From: Pseudomonadota bacterium
GTDB lineage: Bacteria; Pseudomonadota; Gammaproteobacteria; Burkholderiales; Burkholderiaceae_C
Assembly (NCBI GenBank): GCA_029780695.1
Contig: JAKOYD010000130.1
Location: forward strand, 1 to 64,000
Direction: 5' to 3'
Length of the DNA stretch: 64,000 nt
Shown here: piece after piece, positions 7,612 through 15,712 of the stretch
Numbering within the stretch: position 1 is the first letter of the stretch
How the letters are laid out: the number at the start of each line of letters is the position of its first letter
Translations under genes and position numbers: made by a program
Notes under the pieces: generated by a model
What the model saw: only the letters and a program-made list of their open reading frames with translations
The model's database searches: none
Told to the model about the DNA's origin: nothing

Positions 7612-8778
7612 TCATTTCACTCGCATCCAGTCCCGCGCTACCTCATAAACTTCGGGCATCCAGTTTTCTATATTGCTAAAAGTGATGAGCATCCGATTGT
7701 TTGCAGGATCGGTATTCCAGCCAATGCGCTGACCACCCCAGCCAGAAGCCCATGCCGTATTTGGAGCTATGCTATTTTCAGTCCAAGTGAAGTAACCATA
7801 ACCAGCAAAGAGTTTGCCCATCTTGCGAGTGTTAGGGCTAGTGCCGTTGCTGATCTGCGTGCTCAGTGCAGCACGCACGTAGTCACCAAAGCAGCTCTGT
7901 TCTCTGGAACTACGTTTTACCCAAACTGCGAACCGCATCCAGTCATCAAGGTGTAAGCGCATACCGCCGTCAGCTAATCCATTATTTTGACGATCTTGAA
8001 CATACAGCCCCGACCTAGCGGCACCCATCGGATTGAGAACTTGTTCTTGAAGCCACTGGCTCCAAGGGGTGCCAGTTGAACGGCTAACCATGATACCCAA
8101 CAGAATAGGATCAGTGCTCTTGTATGAAATTATTTCGCCAGGCTTATAGTCAGAAAGCATGCCGCGCGCAGCCTTCGCAATACGATCTTCTGTCACCAGA
8201 TTGACCAGATTCAAGTTTCCGCGCCCCCACTCTTTGAACTGCTCCGGCGTCCAAATAGAGCTATCTTGGTTGGGATCAGCCGCACCCGATGCCATGCGCA
8301 GCAAATCGCGTACCGTGGCGTTGCCCAACGCTTTGCCGCTCAGCTCCGGAACAACTTCGCTTGCCTTCGTTTCCAACTTCATCTTTCCGGCGCAGATAGC
8401 CTGACCCACTGCCATTGAAGTCACTGTTTTTCCCATAGAAAAACCAAAGAAAACGGAGTTTGCATCCGCTGGCGCTTTGGTCTCGGAGTACACCACCGAG
8501 TCACCATCCATTAAGACGAATGCTTTTGCTGGCCGATTTGCAACCAATGTTCGCGCTTTATCAATGATGATTTGCTCTGCCGTCGAGGGTGGTCGCTTTT
8601 GCAGTTGCGAGGGCATTGGGCTTGGCTTGGTTTCGTACCACCATGGACTACCTTTCCGAACCAATAGCCATTCGTCTGGAGCAACGTTACTGCCATTTGC
8701 GGAAGGGTTATTTTGTGCAAATGTTAAACTACAAGAGCAGATGATACCTGTAAAAATCAAATATAGCGTCTTTTTCAT
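7612..8778 (-). CDS. Periplasmic serine hydrolase, beta-lactamase/esterase (class C-like) family
   Basis: The 388-residue protein has a signal peptide (about residues 1-21, ending TFA) and the serine beta-lactamase-like fold markers. The nucleophile motif S-x-x-K is SMGK; the second motif position is YKS rather than Y-x-N; the third motif appears as WGGQ rather than K-T-G. This pattern fits esterases and 6-aminohexanoate-oligomer hydrolase (NylB)-type enzymes better than true beta-lactamases. Substrate is not predictable. It is cargo on the integrated element, and its promoter region is shared with the divergent XRE gene. Confidence 0.75.
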   Translation of the reverse strand: MKKTLYLIFTGIICSCSLTFAQNNPSANGSNVAPDEWLLVRKGSPWWYETKPSPMPSQLQKRPPSTAEQIIIDKARTLVANRPAKAFVLMDGDSVVYSETKAPADANSVFFGFSMGKTVTSMAVGQAICAGKMKLETKASEVVPELSGKALGNATVRDLLRMASGAADPNQDSSIWTPEQFKEWGRGNLNLVNLVTEDRIAKAARGMLSDYKPGEIISYKSTDPILLGIMVSRSTGTPWSQWLQEQVLNPMGAARSGLYVQDRQNNGLADGGMRLHLDDWMRFAVWVKRSSREQSCFGDYVRAALSTQISNGTSPNTRKMGKLFAGYGYFTWTENSIAPNTAWASGWGGQRIGWNTDPANNRMLITFSNIENWMPEVYEVARDWMRVK

Positions 8779-8904
8779 AAGTTTACTCTGCGCACCTAAT
8801 TAAATGAGATGGAATTGTTGCTTTAACATCAGCTAATGATGCGCCAATCAATATGCGCGTGATTTATACCAGATTAACCACTCACGCAGAATCACATGAC
8901 ACCC

Positions 8905-8948
8905 TTGCACCAATTTGCACCTCGCAATGCTAACCTGTAGATTATAAT
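8905..8948 (+). promoter_or_regulatory. Candidate promoter/operator of the XRE gene
   Basis: Two copies of TTGCACC start at 8905 and 8915, exactly one helical turn apart, followed by a perfect TATAAT at 8943-8948, 39 bases before the GTG start. The spacing from the TTGCAC copies to TATAAT is longer than 17 bases, so they are better read as repressor half-sites than as a -35 box. Inferred from sequence only. Confidence 0.35.
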
Positions 8949-8987
8949 CCGTGGATCGACAGTCGCAACACTGCGATGCTGTGAGGT

Positions 8988-9230
8988 GTGTCAGATGAGT
9001 ACAACACCCTCCGCCAAAACATCGCTGCCAACGTTCGCGCTGGCCGTGCGAGGCTAGGTATCTCTCAAGAAGAGCTTGCCTACCGGGCTGACATTGACCG
9101 TACCTACGTCAGCCAGATCGAGCGCTGCGTCAACAATCCTTCTCTCCAAGTTCTTTGCAAGGTAGGCCATGCGCTAGGGGTAAGCACAATCAGTTTGTTG
9201 ACTGTTTCTGATCTTTCTTCGCAGGATTGA
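8988..9230 (+). CDS. XRE-family (Cro/CI-like) transcriptional regulator
   Basis: The 80-residue protein is nearly all one HTH_XRE domain: IAANVRAGRARLGISQEELAYRADIDRTYVSQIERC then NNPSLQVLCKVGHALGVS, with the recognition helix at DRTYVSQIE. It starts with GTG at 8988. Such small repressors commonly control integration and transfer genes of mobile elements. The 3' end overlaps the convergent serine recombinase gene by 41 bp, so transcription of either may interfere with the other. Confidence 0.8.
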   Translation: MSDEYNTLRQNIAANVRAGRARLGISQEELAYRADIDRTYVSQIERCVNNPSLQVLCKVGHALGVSTISLLTVSDLSSQD

Positions 9231-10758
9231 TCTTTCGTCTGTTGCCTCCCACTTTTTCCATGTATGTGCGTACATCATGGAACGACTCTGCGCCACCGAA
9301 GTTTTCTTGATAGAAGACGACTACTCCTGGCCTTTTACCCTCTGCATCAGGCCAAAAATGAACTTCCCTAATTATTTTCCGTAGTTCAGTTTGCAGCTTT
9401 AACCGTGTCTCGTGGGGAACTTGATATCCAGCTTCCCATTTCAATTGGTCGAAGAGTTCTGCAACCTCAGTCGCCGATCTTATTCGCTCTGAAGGCGGAA
9501 CCATCTTTAACATACTTTGCTCAATTTTTTGTATTTGTTCCTGCAACTCATTAATTCGATCCACCAGGATGGGCGATCTTACTTCGGACAGGCTGTCTAC
9601 CAGATTTTTGACTTTGGCTTCTAATGCATTCTTTTTATTCTGAAGTTCAATTCGCGGATCGGAGGGTTGTTCGTCGAGTTTGCTATTTTGTGCAATGAAT
9701 TCACTCAAGTCATCTGCCAAGTGTCTTAGAATAGCTCGTTCCGCGGCCAAATAGGGAAATCGGCCCTCCGTACATCCACCCTTTGAGTAGGAGTTTAGGC
9801 ACTTCAAGTAGATGTGCTTATTGTTGCTGCCAACAACGCGCATGAGGCTTTTGCATTCGTAGCAAAATGAATATCCTGCAAAAAGATTTGTAACGCGCTC
9901 GCGACTTCTGCCGCCGACCCATCTTCGCTGACTCATTACTTCTTGAACAATAGCGAATTCCGCATCGGTCACAATCTTTGGGAAATATTCAGAAATTGGA
10001 CTGGCGATCGCTTTCTTGGGAGTATAAATACCTACTACTGCTGAGTTTTTCAAAATTGCTGCGACCGTTCCGAAGGTCCACATCGCTGCTGACTTCATCG
10101 TTGGAATTTGCTTCTCATTCAGAATTCTGGCGATAGTGGGGGCCCCATTTCCATCTATTGCAAGACGGAATATTTCTCTGACAACATTGGCCTTATATTC
10201 GTCAACGATCCAACCGGTTCGATCTTCAGAAGGCTTCAGCCACGCCGGAGCCATTGAAGTGATAATTTTTGCTGTCTTCCGCTTTTGATCCCATGCCTGT
10301 TTCACCCGCTGTGACTTCATGACGGATTCATCATGGGCGCGTCCCATATAGATGATGGACGCCATTAACGACGCTGTACTTTTTCGTATTGCTTCTTTGT
10401 CGTATTTTTGATCATCCTTCAGCGTCACGATGGCGATGCCTGCATGAATGATCTGAAGAAATAGCATTAGGGCTTCGTCAATCTCGTTTCGAGATAGTCG
10501 ATCGAAGTCCTCAATCAGGAGTGTTGAGCCCTTGGGTATGAGCCCCTGCTTAATGGCGGTCAGGAATGCGCCGAGTTTGCCTTCAGCAGCATTGTTGCCG
10601 TGGAACGCGGAAACTCCGAGGTCTCTATAGCTCTGATGGTCGAGCGTCAGGCCATGTAGCTGAGCGTACCGTTCAGCTTTCTCAACTTGCCTCCGCAGTG
10701 AGTCACCGAGTTGCTGCTTCTCGGTGCTGAAACGAATGTAGCTGTACGCGAGAGCCAT
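9190..10758 (-). CDS. Large serine recombinase (site-specific integrase)
   Basis: The 522-residue protein has an N-terminal resolvase catalytic domain (Y-S-Y-I-R-F-S, with Ser11 the likely nucleophile, then LRRQVEKAERYA and DFDRLSRNEID) and a recombinase domain at about 170-270 (APTIARILNEKQIPT). A zinc-ribbon follows (CYECKSL ... CLNSYSKGGC), then a coiled-coil stretch rich in Glu/Lys/Leu (about 375-425) like that of phage-type large serine integrases. It starts at the very edge of the element, about 45 bp from the junction with the broken DUF455 gene, as expected for an integrase next to its attachment site. Confidence 0.88.
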   Translation of the reverse strand: MALAYSYIRFSTEKQQLGDSLRRQVEKAERYAQLHGLTLDHQSYRDLGVSAFHGNNAAEGKLGAFLTAIKQGLIPKGSTLLIEDFDRLSRNEIDEALMLFLQIIHAGIAIVTLKDDQKYDKEAIRKSTASLMASIIYMGRAHDESVMKSQRVKQAWDQKRKTAKIITSMAPAWLKPSEDRTGWIVDEYKANVVREIFRLAIDGNGAPTIARILNEKQIPTMKSAAMWTFGTVAAILKNSAVVGIYTPKKAIASPISEYFPKIVTDAEFAIVQEVMSQRRWVGGRSRERVTNLFAGYSFCYECKSLMRVVGSNNKHIYLKCLNSYSKGGCTEGRFPYLAAERAILRHLADDLSEFIAQNSKLDEQPSDPRIELQNKKNALEAKVKNLVDSLSEVRSPILVDRINELQEQIQKIEQSMLKMVPPSERIRSATEVAELFDQLKWEAGYQVPHETRLKLQTELRKIIREVHFWPDAEGKRPGVVVFYQENFGGAESFHDVRTYMEKVGGNRRKINPAKKDQKQSTN

Positions 10759-10787
10759 TGAATAGCCCTTTCAAAGATACATTCATT

Positions 10788-11063
10788 TTAAACCATCTTA
10801 ATGGCGTTGAATTCGATGTGGCAGATGGCGTGCACAAGGGCGGCGCGGCCTTCGGGCGTGTGCACGCTGCGTTGCGGCACTTGGGCGGGGTCGATCAGTT
10901 CAGGCCGCGCGGGGCGGCCGGGCAGGTGGGCGGGCGCCGGGGGTGCTGCCTCGGAAGCTATCGAAACAGTAGCTGGCGGCGCTTGCAGGGCCAGCGTCAG
11001 GGCCAGTTTTTGTTCAACATCGGGCTCGCAGAGAGCCTGCAGGGCAAGAGAGCGCAGCGCCAT
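10788..11063 (-). pseudogene. DUF455 ferritin-like protein, 5' fragment cut by element integration
   Basis: The fragment starts at ATG 11063 ([15 protein letters not shown]) and carries the conserved N terminus of DUF455 ferritin-like proteins: P-G-R-P-A-R-P-E-L then [28 protein letters not shown]. Family members are about 270-280 residues; here the frame stops after about 91. The conserved H-x-x-H/E-F-N-A-I helix is where similarity ends, and the following codons are element DNA. The remaining part is expected on the other side of the element. The divergent gamma-carbonic anhydrase neighbour is usual in this family of bacteria (from general knowledge). Confidence 0.75.
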
Positions 11064-11139
11064 CCCTAGAATTGTAGGCAGCGCGCCCGCCCGTCCGGGC
11101 GCACCCATTGGACGCAGCAACCGCAGGAGACATCAGCAC

Positions 11140-11664
11140 ATGGCCGTATACGAAGTGGATGGCAAGGCACCGCAGGTCGATTCCACCGCCTGGATCGCCG
11201 ATTCGGCGCAGGTAATGGGCAACGTCACGCTGGGGCCCGACGCCAGCGTGTGGTTTGGTTGCGTGCTGCGCGGCGACACCGAGAGCATGACCATCGGCGA
11301 GGGCAGCAACATCCAGGACCTGACCGTGATGCACGCCGACGTCGGCATGCCGCTCACCGTGGGCAAGCACGTGACGGTGGGGCACAAGGTGATGCTGCAC
11401 GGCTGCACCATCGGCGATGAGTCGCTGATCGGCATCGGTGCCGTGGTGCTGAACGGCGCGAAGATCGGCAAGCACTGCCTGGTGGGCGCTGGCTCGCTGG
11501 TGACCGAGGGCAAGGAATTCCCGGACGGCAGCATGATCATGGGCACGCCGGCCAAGGTGGTGCGACAGTTGACGCCCGAGCAGATCGAGGGTCTGCGCAT
11601 GAGCGCGCAGCACTACATCGACAACGCGCGCAAGTTCCGCGCCACCTTGAACAAGCTGGGCTGA
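11140..11664 (+). CDS. Gamma-carbonic anhydrase family protein
   Basis: The 174-residue protein is a left-handed beta-helix of hexapeptide repeats (for example [50 protein letters not shown]). The three histidines expected for a metal site are visible in MHAD, VGHKV and LHGC. Family members (YrdA/PaaY type) are cytoplasmic trimers; real carbonic anhydrase or thioesterase activity varies between members. The start ATG 11140 follows GCAGGAGA at good spacing; the frame extends upstream into the divergent DUF455 region without support. It precedes hslO by 17 bp. Confidence 0.85.
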   Translation: MAVYEVDGKAPQVDSTAWIADSAQVMGNVTLGPDASVWFGCVLRGDTESMTIGEGSNIQDLTVMHADVGMPLTVGKHVTVGHKVMLHGCTIGDESLIGIGAVVLNGAKIGKHCLVGAGSLVTEGKEFPDGSMIMGTPAKVVRQLTPEQIEGLRMSAQHYIDNARKFRATLNKLG

Positions 11665-11681
11665 GCCTCCATCTGCGCAGG

Positions 11682-12671
11682 ATGTCCGAACTCCACAAAT
11701 TCATCTTCGACGGCCTGCCGGTGCGCGGCCAGCTGGTGCGCCTGACCGACGCCTGGCAGGAAGTGCTGCGCCGCCGCGCCGCCAACACCCAGACCGGCGC
11801 CTACCCGCCGCCCGTGGCCGAGATGCTGGGCGAAATGGCCGCCGCCGCGGTGCTGATGCAGGGCAACATCAAGTTCGACGGCGCGCTGGTGATGCAGATC
11901 TTCGGCGACGGCCCGGTGAAGGTGGCGGTGGCCGAAGTGCAAAACGACCTGCGCCTGCGCGCCACGGCGACCGTGGTCGGCGCCGTGCCGCCCGGCATGC
12001 AGTTGCCCGACATGGTCAACGCGCGTGGCAAGGGCCGCTGCGCCATCACGCTCGATCCGCGCGCGCGGCAGGAAGGCCAGCAGCCGTATCAGGGCGTGGT
12101 GCCGCTGGCCGACGAGGGCGGCGCGCCGCTGATGGACATGGCGGCCGTGGTCGAGCACTACATGCGCCAATCGGAGCAGCTGGACACCACGCTGGTGCTG
12201 GCCGCCGACGAGCAGGTGGCCGCGGGCCTGCTGATCCAGCGGCTGCCGGTGCAGGGGCAGGACAACCTGTCGCAAAGCAGCGTGGCGCGCGAGGACGACG
12301 CCGGCGACGCGGCCGAAGACGACTACCAGCGCATCGCCATCCTGGCCAAGAGCCTGAAGCGTGACGAGTTGCTGGGGCTGGACGTCGACACCATCCTGCG
12401 CCGCCTGTTCTGGGAAGAAAGCGTGATGCGCTTCGAGCCGCAAGCCGGTGCGCAGGGGCCGCGCTTTGCCTGCTCGTGCAGCCGTGAGCGCGTGGGCGCC
12501 ATGCTGAAGGGCCTGGGCCAGCACGAGGCCGAGGACATCCTGCAGGAGCAGGGCCAGATCGAAGTAGGCTGCGACTTCTGCGGCCAGCAGGAACGCTTTG
12601 ACGCCGTCGATGTCGGCCGCCTGTTCACGCCCGCCGCGCAGCAGCTGCCGCAGCCGGGTTCGGTGCAGTAG
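11682..12671 (+). CDS. hslO: Redox-regulated chaperone Hsp33
   Basis: The 329-residue protein holds unfolding client proteins under oxidative stress. The N-terminal substrate-binding domain starts with LHKFIFDGLPVRGQLVRLTDAW. The C-terminal redox switch has the zinc-binding C-x-C (FACSCSRERV) and C-x-x-C (GCDFCGQQ) motifs, with both cysteine pairs intact. Length is normal for betaproteobacteria. It lies 17 bp after the gamma-carbonic anhydrase gene, probably in one transcript. Confidence 0.95.
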   Translation: MSELHKFIFDGLPVRGQLVRLTDAWQEVLRRRAANTQTGAYPPPVAEMLGEMAAAAVLMQGNIKFDGALVMQIFGDGPVKVAVAEVQNDLRLRATATVVGAVPPGMQLPDMVNARGKGRCAITLDPRARQEGQQPYQGVVPLADEGGAPLMDMAAVVEHYMRQSEQLDTTLVLAADEQVAAGLLIQRLPVQGQDNLSQSSVAREDDAGDAAEDDYQRIAILAKSLKRDELLGLDVDTILRRLFWEESVMRFEPQAGAQGPRFACSCSRERVGAMLKGLGQHEAEDILQEQGQIEVGCDFCGQQERFDAVDVGRLFTPAAQQLPQPGSVQ

Positions 12672-12746
12672 CAGGGTGGGGGAGTATGTGGCTCTGGCGC
12701 TTGACTGGCGTGCGCTGGCGGCCACTTGCTGGGGGAGTATGTGTTG

Positions 12747-13556
12747 ATGAGCGCTGATCAGGCCTTCGCCCCCACGCGCGCGCTGCGCTTCGATGTGCTG
12801 ACGCTGTTCCCTGAACTGTTTGCTCCGTTTATTGAAGCGGGCATTGCTCGCCGCGCCTACGCCAGCGGCCAGATCGTGCTGAAGCTGTGGAATCCGCGCG
12901 ATTTTGCCGAGGGCAATTACCGCCGGGTGGACGACCGCCCCTTTGGCGGCGGCCCCGGCATGGTCATGATGGCCGAGCCGCTGGCGCGCTGCCTGCAGGC
13001 GGCGCAGGCCGATCGCGCGCAGGCGCAGGCCGGCGAAGCGCCCGTGCTGCTGTTTTCGCCCATCGGGGCGGCACTGAACCACGCCGCCGTCGAACGCTGG
13101 TCGGCCGGCGCAGGCGCCATCCTCATCTGCGGCCGCTACGAGGGCATTGACCAGCGCTTCATCGACCGCCACGTCACGCACCAGGTCAGCTTGGGCGACT
13201 TCGTGCTGTCGGGCGGCGAAATCGCCGCGCTGGCGCTGCTGGACGCCGTGGCGCGGCTGCAGCCCGGCGTGCTTCATGATGAGGGCAGCCACCAGCTGGA
13301 CAGCTTCAACCCCGCCGTCGACGGTCTGCTGGACTGCCCGCACTACACCCGCCCCGAGGACTGGGACGGTCAGCGCGTGCCGGCCGAATTGCTGAGCGGC
13401 CACCACGCGCAGATTGAGCGCTGGCGGCGCGGGCAGCGGTTACGACTGACCGCCACCCACCGACCGGACTTGATCGCGGCCGCCCGCGCCGCCGGTCTGC
13501 TGACGGCGCAGGACGAGACGCTGCTAGCGCGTCTGACCGACACCGCCGCACCCTGA
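12747..13556 (+). CDS. trmD: tRNA (guanine-N1)-methyltransferase
   Basis: The 269-residue SPOUT enzyme methylates G37 of tRNAs next to the anticodon, preventing frameshifts. The knot signature is seen in FDVLTLFPELF, RRVDDRPFGGGPGMVMM, LICGRYEGIDQRF and GDFVLSGGE. ATG 12747 is chosen, with GGGGGAG about 10 bases upstream. Unusually, the partners rpsP and rimM are not upstream (hslO is), and rplS is 2.1 kb downstream beyond a GNAT and a patatin gene. A GGGGGAGTATGTG repeat occurs at 12677 and again before trmD at 12731. Confidence 0.95.
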   Translation: MSADQAFAPTRALRFDVLTLFPELFAPFIEAGIARRAYASGQIVLKLWNPRDFAEGNYRRVDDRPFGGGPGMVMMAEPLARCLQAAQADRAQAQAGEAPVLLFSPIGAALNHAAVERWSAGAGAILICGRYEGIDQRFIDRHVTHQVSLGDFVLSGGEIAALALLDAVARLQPGVLHDEGSHQLDSFNPAVDGLLDCPHYTRPEDWDGQRVPAELLSGHHAQIERWRRGQRLRLTATHRPDLIAAARAAGLLTAQDETLLARLTDTAAP

Positions 13557-13867
13557 CCGCACGCGGCCAGGGTCATCGTTCGGGCATCGCAAGCGCCGCG
13601 CGTTGGCCGGCTGCGTGGCCCCATGCCGAGGTGCTGGCGCGCTTGCCACGCAGTGGGCCGCGGACCGGAGCTGGCCCATGCCCGCCTCCAAGACGGTGAT
13701 TTGCACTGCGGCCCCTTGCTTATCCGTGGTTCCTGGTAATGCGCCGATGCTTGTGCCCAATGCTTACGTCGGAGGAGGGAGCGCGCGCAAATTCAGGGGA
13801 TGCATGGCTGGTACCAGGTTTTTAGACTCGCTCCAACACATTTTGGAATGTGATTGGAGTGATTCAT
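13557..13867. other. Intergenic stretch between trmD and the GNAT gene
   Basis: About 310 bases without a convincing gene; plus-strand frame 13603-13983 has no recognisable protein sequence and runs over the next gene's start. The one clear structure is the palindrome at 13831-13859. Confidence 0.5.
13831..13859. promoter_or_regulatory. Palindrome overlapping the GNAT ribosome-binding region
   Basis: CTCCAA-C-ACATT-TTGG-AATGT-GA-TTGGAG is a 29-base interrupted palindrome with 11 paired bases per side. The right arm contains the GGAG that serves as Shine-Dalgarno for ATG 13868. It could be a repressor operator or an RNA hairpin that hides the ribosome-binding site. Role inferred. Confidence 0.45.
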
Positions 13868-14530
13868 ATGTTCCAGCTGACGACAATCAATGCGCTTCGA
13901 TCCGCGGTCATGCCGGGGGTCTCGTCGCAAAGGCCTGTGGACCAGGTCACCACCCGGATGGGGGTTTGTCTGCAGCTGCGTGAGCTGCAGGCTCGCGACG
14001 CCGACGCGTTCAGGCGGTTTGTCGATGGGTTGTCGCACGCCAGCCGGCGCATGCGCTTTCATGTGTCGACACCCGTGGGCGATGCCCAGGCTGGGCTGGT
14101 GTGCGGCGCCGGTCGTCCGGGTGGGCCCACGGCGCAGACCTGGGTGTGGTCGCTGGCCCATGACCCGGACCAGGTGGTGGGCGAGGTCTGCGTGGCCTTT
14201 TCGCCAGCGCCGGACGATGCCGCCGTGCAGACAGTGGAACTGGGCATCGTGGTGGCCGACGACCACCAGCGCCAGGGGGTCGGGTTGCGCTCGGTGAAGT
14301 TTGTGCAGGGCCTGGCCCGCCGCAGGGGCGTGACCGCGGTCAAGGGAACACTGTTGTCCCACAACCGCGCCGTGGTCGGGCTGCTGGAGCAGTGCCAGTT
14401 CGAATTGGCGCGCGACGTGAACGACCCCGGCCTGGTGCACGCGGTCTGGCGCCGATCAGAAGCTTGGTTCGACGACGAAGCAACGCCGTCGGCATGGCAG
14501 CGGCTGGTTTCGCGCATGGCAGGACTCTGA
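13868..14530 (+). CDS. GNAT-family N-acetyltransferase
   Basis: The 220-residue protein contains the acetyl-CoA binding signature of GNAT enzymes (GIVVADDHQRQGVGLRSVKFVQGLARRRGV, with the Q-x-x-G-x-G/A-like turn) in its second half, and LRELQARDADAFRRFVDGLS near the start. ATG 13868 is preferred because GGAG lies 8 bases upstream; the frame runs further up to 13850. Substrate unknown. It is 2 bp before the patatin gene, so the two are likely translated together, and they separate trmD from rplS. The promoter-proximal palindrome suggests dedicated regulation. Confidence 0.75.
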   Translation: MFQLTTINALRSAVMPGVSSQRPVDQVTTRMGVCLQLRELQARDADAFRRFVDGLSHASRRMRFHVSTPVGDAQAGLVCGAGRPGGPTAQTWVWSLAHDPDQVVGEVCVAFSPAPDDAAVQTVELGIVVADDHQRQGVGLRSVKFVQGLARRRGVTAVKGTLLSHNRAVVGLLEQCQFELARDVNDPGLVHAVWRRSEAWFDDEATPSAWQRLVSRMAGL

Positions 14531-14532
14531 TC

Positions 14533-15516
14533 ATGATGAACAATTTCATGCCCCGATCCTGCATGCGCAGCGCCTCGTCTGACCTTGGCCGGGTGGCCGG
14601 TGGTTCGACTCGCCACGCGCAGCCCGCCAACCCCGGCGTCGACACGCGCGCGCCGCATCGACGGCCTTACCGGTTGGCCTTGGTTGCCGGCGGCGGCGGC
14701 GTGCGCAGCATTGCCGTACTGGGATTTGCCGAAGCGCTGCGCGAAGCGGGGCTGGAGCCCGACTTGCTGGCCGGGTGCAGCGCGGGCGCCATGTTTTCGT
14801 CGCTGCTCGCCCAGGAGATGAATGTCGCCGAGGGCGCACGCCTGGCTGCCACGCTCTGGACCGCTGAAGTGACGCGCCAGCGCCGCCGGGGCGCCGTGGC
14901 GCAGATGCTGTGGCCGCGCTGGTTTGGCTTCAACGGCGACTTCAGTCTGCGCCGCGACGACCTGGTGCGCACCCGGCTCGGACAGGCATTCGGGGACACG
15001 CGAATCGAGGAGCTGGCGACGCCCCTGCGCGTGGTGGCTTCGTGCGTGGAATCGGGCGATTCGGTGTGCATTGAAAGCGGATCGCTGGTTGACGCCCTGC
15101 GCGCCAGCATTGGAATTCCGTTTCTGTTTGCGCCGCAGAGCATCGGGCCGCGCCGGCTGGTCGATGGCTTCCTGAGCGACCCCTTGCCCGTCAGTGCCAC
15201 CGCCGACGCGCGCGTCACCGTGGCCCTGGGCTTCACGGCGCCGCAGCCCACACGCATCGACAAGCCCCAGCGCCTGCTGGGGAGCATTACCTCCACCATG
15301 ACCAACAACCTGATGCAGGCCCGGCTTGCAGCCGCCCTGGGGCAGGGGCAACGCGTGATAGCGGTTTTTCCCGAATTCGAGCGGCGCGTGGGATTGTTCG
15401 ATATCGAGGCCATGCCGCACGTCATCGCCAAGGGACGCGAGGCCGCTTACCGGGCGCTTCCCGCGATCGAAAAGGCACTGGTGGGCACGCCCGCGCCCGC
15501 GCTGGCGGCGGCCTGA
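14533..15516 (+). CDS. Patatin-like phospholipase
   Basis: The 327-residue protein has the patatin layout: oxyanion-hole glycine motif VAGGGGVRSIAVLG, the nucleophile elbow GCSAG (G-x-S-x-G), and the catalytic Asp in LVDGFLSDP (D-G). Patatins hydrolyse acyl esters of lipids with a Ser-Asp dyad. The start ATG 14533 is 2 bp after the GNAT stop; an ATG follows directly at 14536. The first ~40 residues are basic and do not form a clear signal peptide, so it is probably cytoplasmic or membrane-associated. Confidence 0.85.
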   Translation: MMNNFMPRSCMRSASSDLGRVAGGSTRHAQPANPGVDTRAPHRRPYRLALVAGGGGVRSIAVLGFAEALREAGLEPDLLAGCSAGAMFSSLLAQEMNVAEGARLAATLWTAEVTRQRRRGAVAQMLWPRWFGFNGDFSLRRDDLVRTRLGQAFGDTRIEELATPLRVVASCVESGDSVCIESGSLVDALRASIGIPFLFAPQSIGPRRLVDGFLSDPLPVSATADARVTVALGFTAPQPTRIDKPQRLLGSITSTMTNNLMQARLAAALGQGQRVIAVFPEFERRVGLFDIEAMPHVIAKGREAAYRALPAIEKALVGTPAPALAAA

Positions 15517-15595
15517 GCGGCCCAAACTGCAGCGTCACCAGGCGCGATGTCACCGCCGTCGCAAGCACCCCGGCGACTGATCTGCGTGGACGGCA

Positions 15596-15601
15596 TATAA
15601 T
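15596..15601 (+). promoter_or_regulatory. Candidate -10 box for rplS
   Basis: TATAAT lies 112 bases before the rplS start in an otherwise GC-rich stretch. No good -35 is seen at 17 bases. A separate promoter makes sense because rplS is here cut off from trmD. Confidence 0.35.
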
Positions 15602-15643
15602 CAAAGGCTTTTCGATCCTCTGCCGGCCGCGGCCCAGAACAAG

Positions 15644-15667
15644 GCCTTGAACCCAGGTGTTCAAGGC
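15644..15667 (+). promoter_or_regulatory. Hairpin in the rplS leader
   Basis: GCCTTGAAC and GTTCAAGGC form a perfect 9-bp stem with a 6-base loop in the presumed 5' untranslated region, about 45 bases before the start. There is no T tract. Ribosomal protein genes are often controlled by leader RNA structures, so this may be an autoregulatory site; inferred only. Confidence 0.4.
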
Positions 15668-15712
15668 TGCCGCCCCTAGCGTAGCGTGTGCACGATCGAA
15701 AATGGAACTGCA

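Larger units (their letters stand above)
1..10802. mobile_element. Integrated mobile element (right part), ends in a DUF455 gene
   Basis: The stretch is AT-richer than the DNA to its right. It carries a primase-helicase fragment, an HUH-like protein, hypothetical secreted proteins, an XRE repressor and a large serine recombinase. Its right end coincides with the abrupt loss of homology of a ferritin-like DUF455 gene at about 10795-10803, just after the codons for H-I-E-F-N-A-I. The left end lies outside the window. IS66 at 1-2377 is a secondary insertion. Boundary precision is a few bases at best. Confidence 0.65.

Noticed and set aside
8988-10758. A prophage at the serine recombinase
   Set aside because: No capsid, portal, tail or terminase genes are seen; the content fits a plasmid- or ICE-like element.
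11613-13406. Long antisense frames over hslO/trmD and similar ones elsewhere (for example 16172-18226, 22614-24512, 27322-29985, 39562-42357)
   Set aside because: They mirror real genes in high-GC DNA; composition is His/Gln/Arg-rich and matches no family.
13603-13983. 126-residue plus-strand frame before the GNAT gene
   Set aside because: No family, no ribosome-binding site, and it covers the palindrome and the GNAT start.
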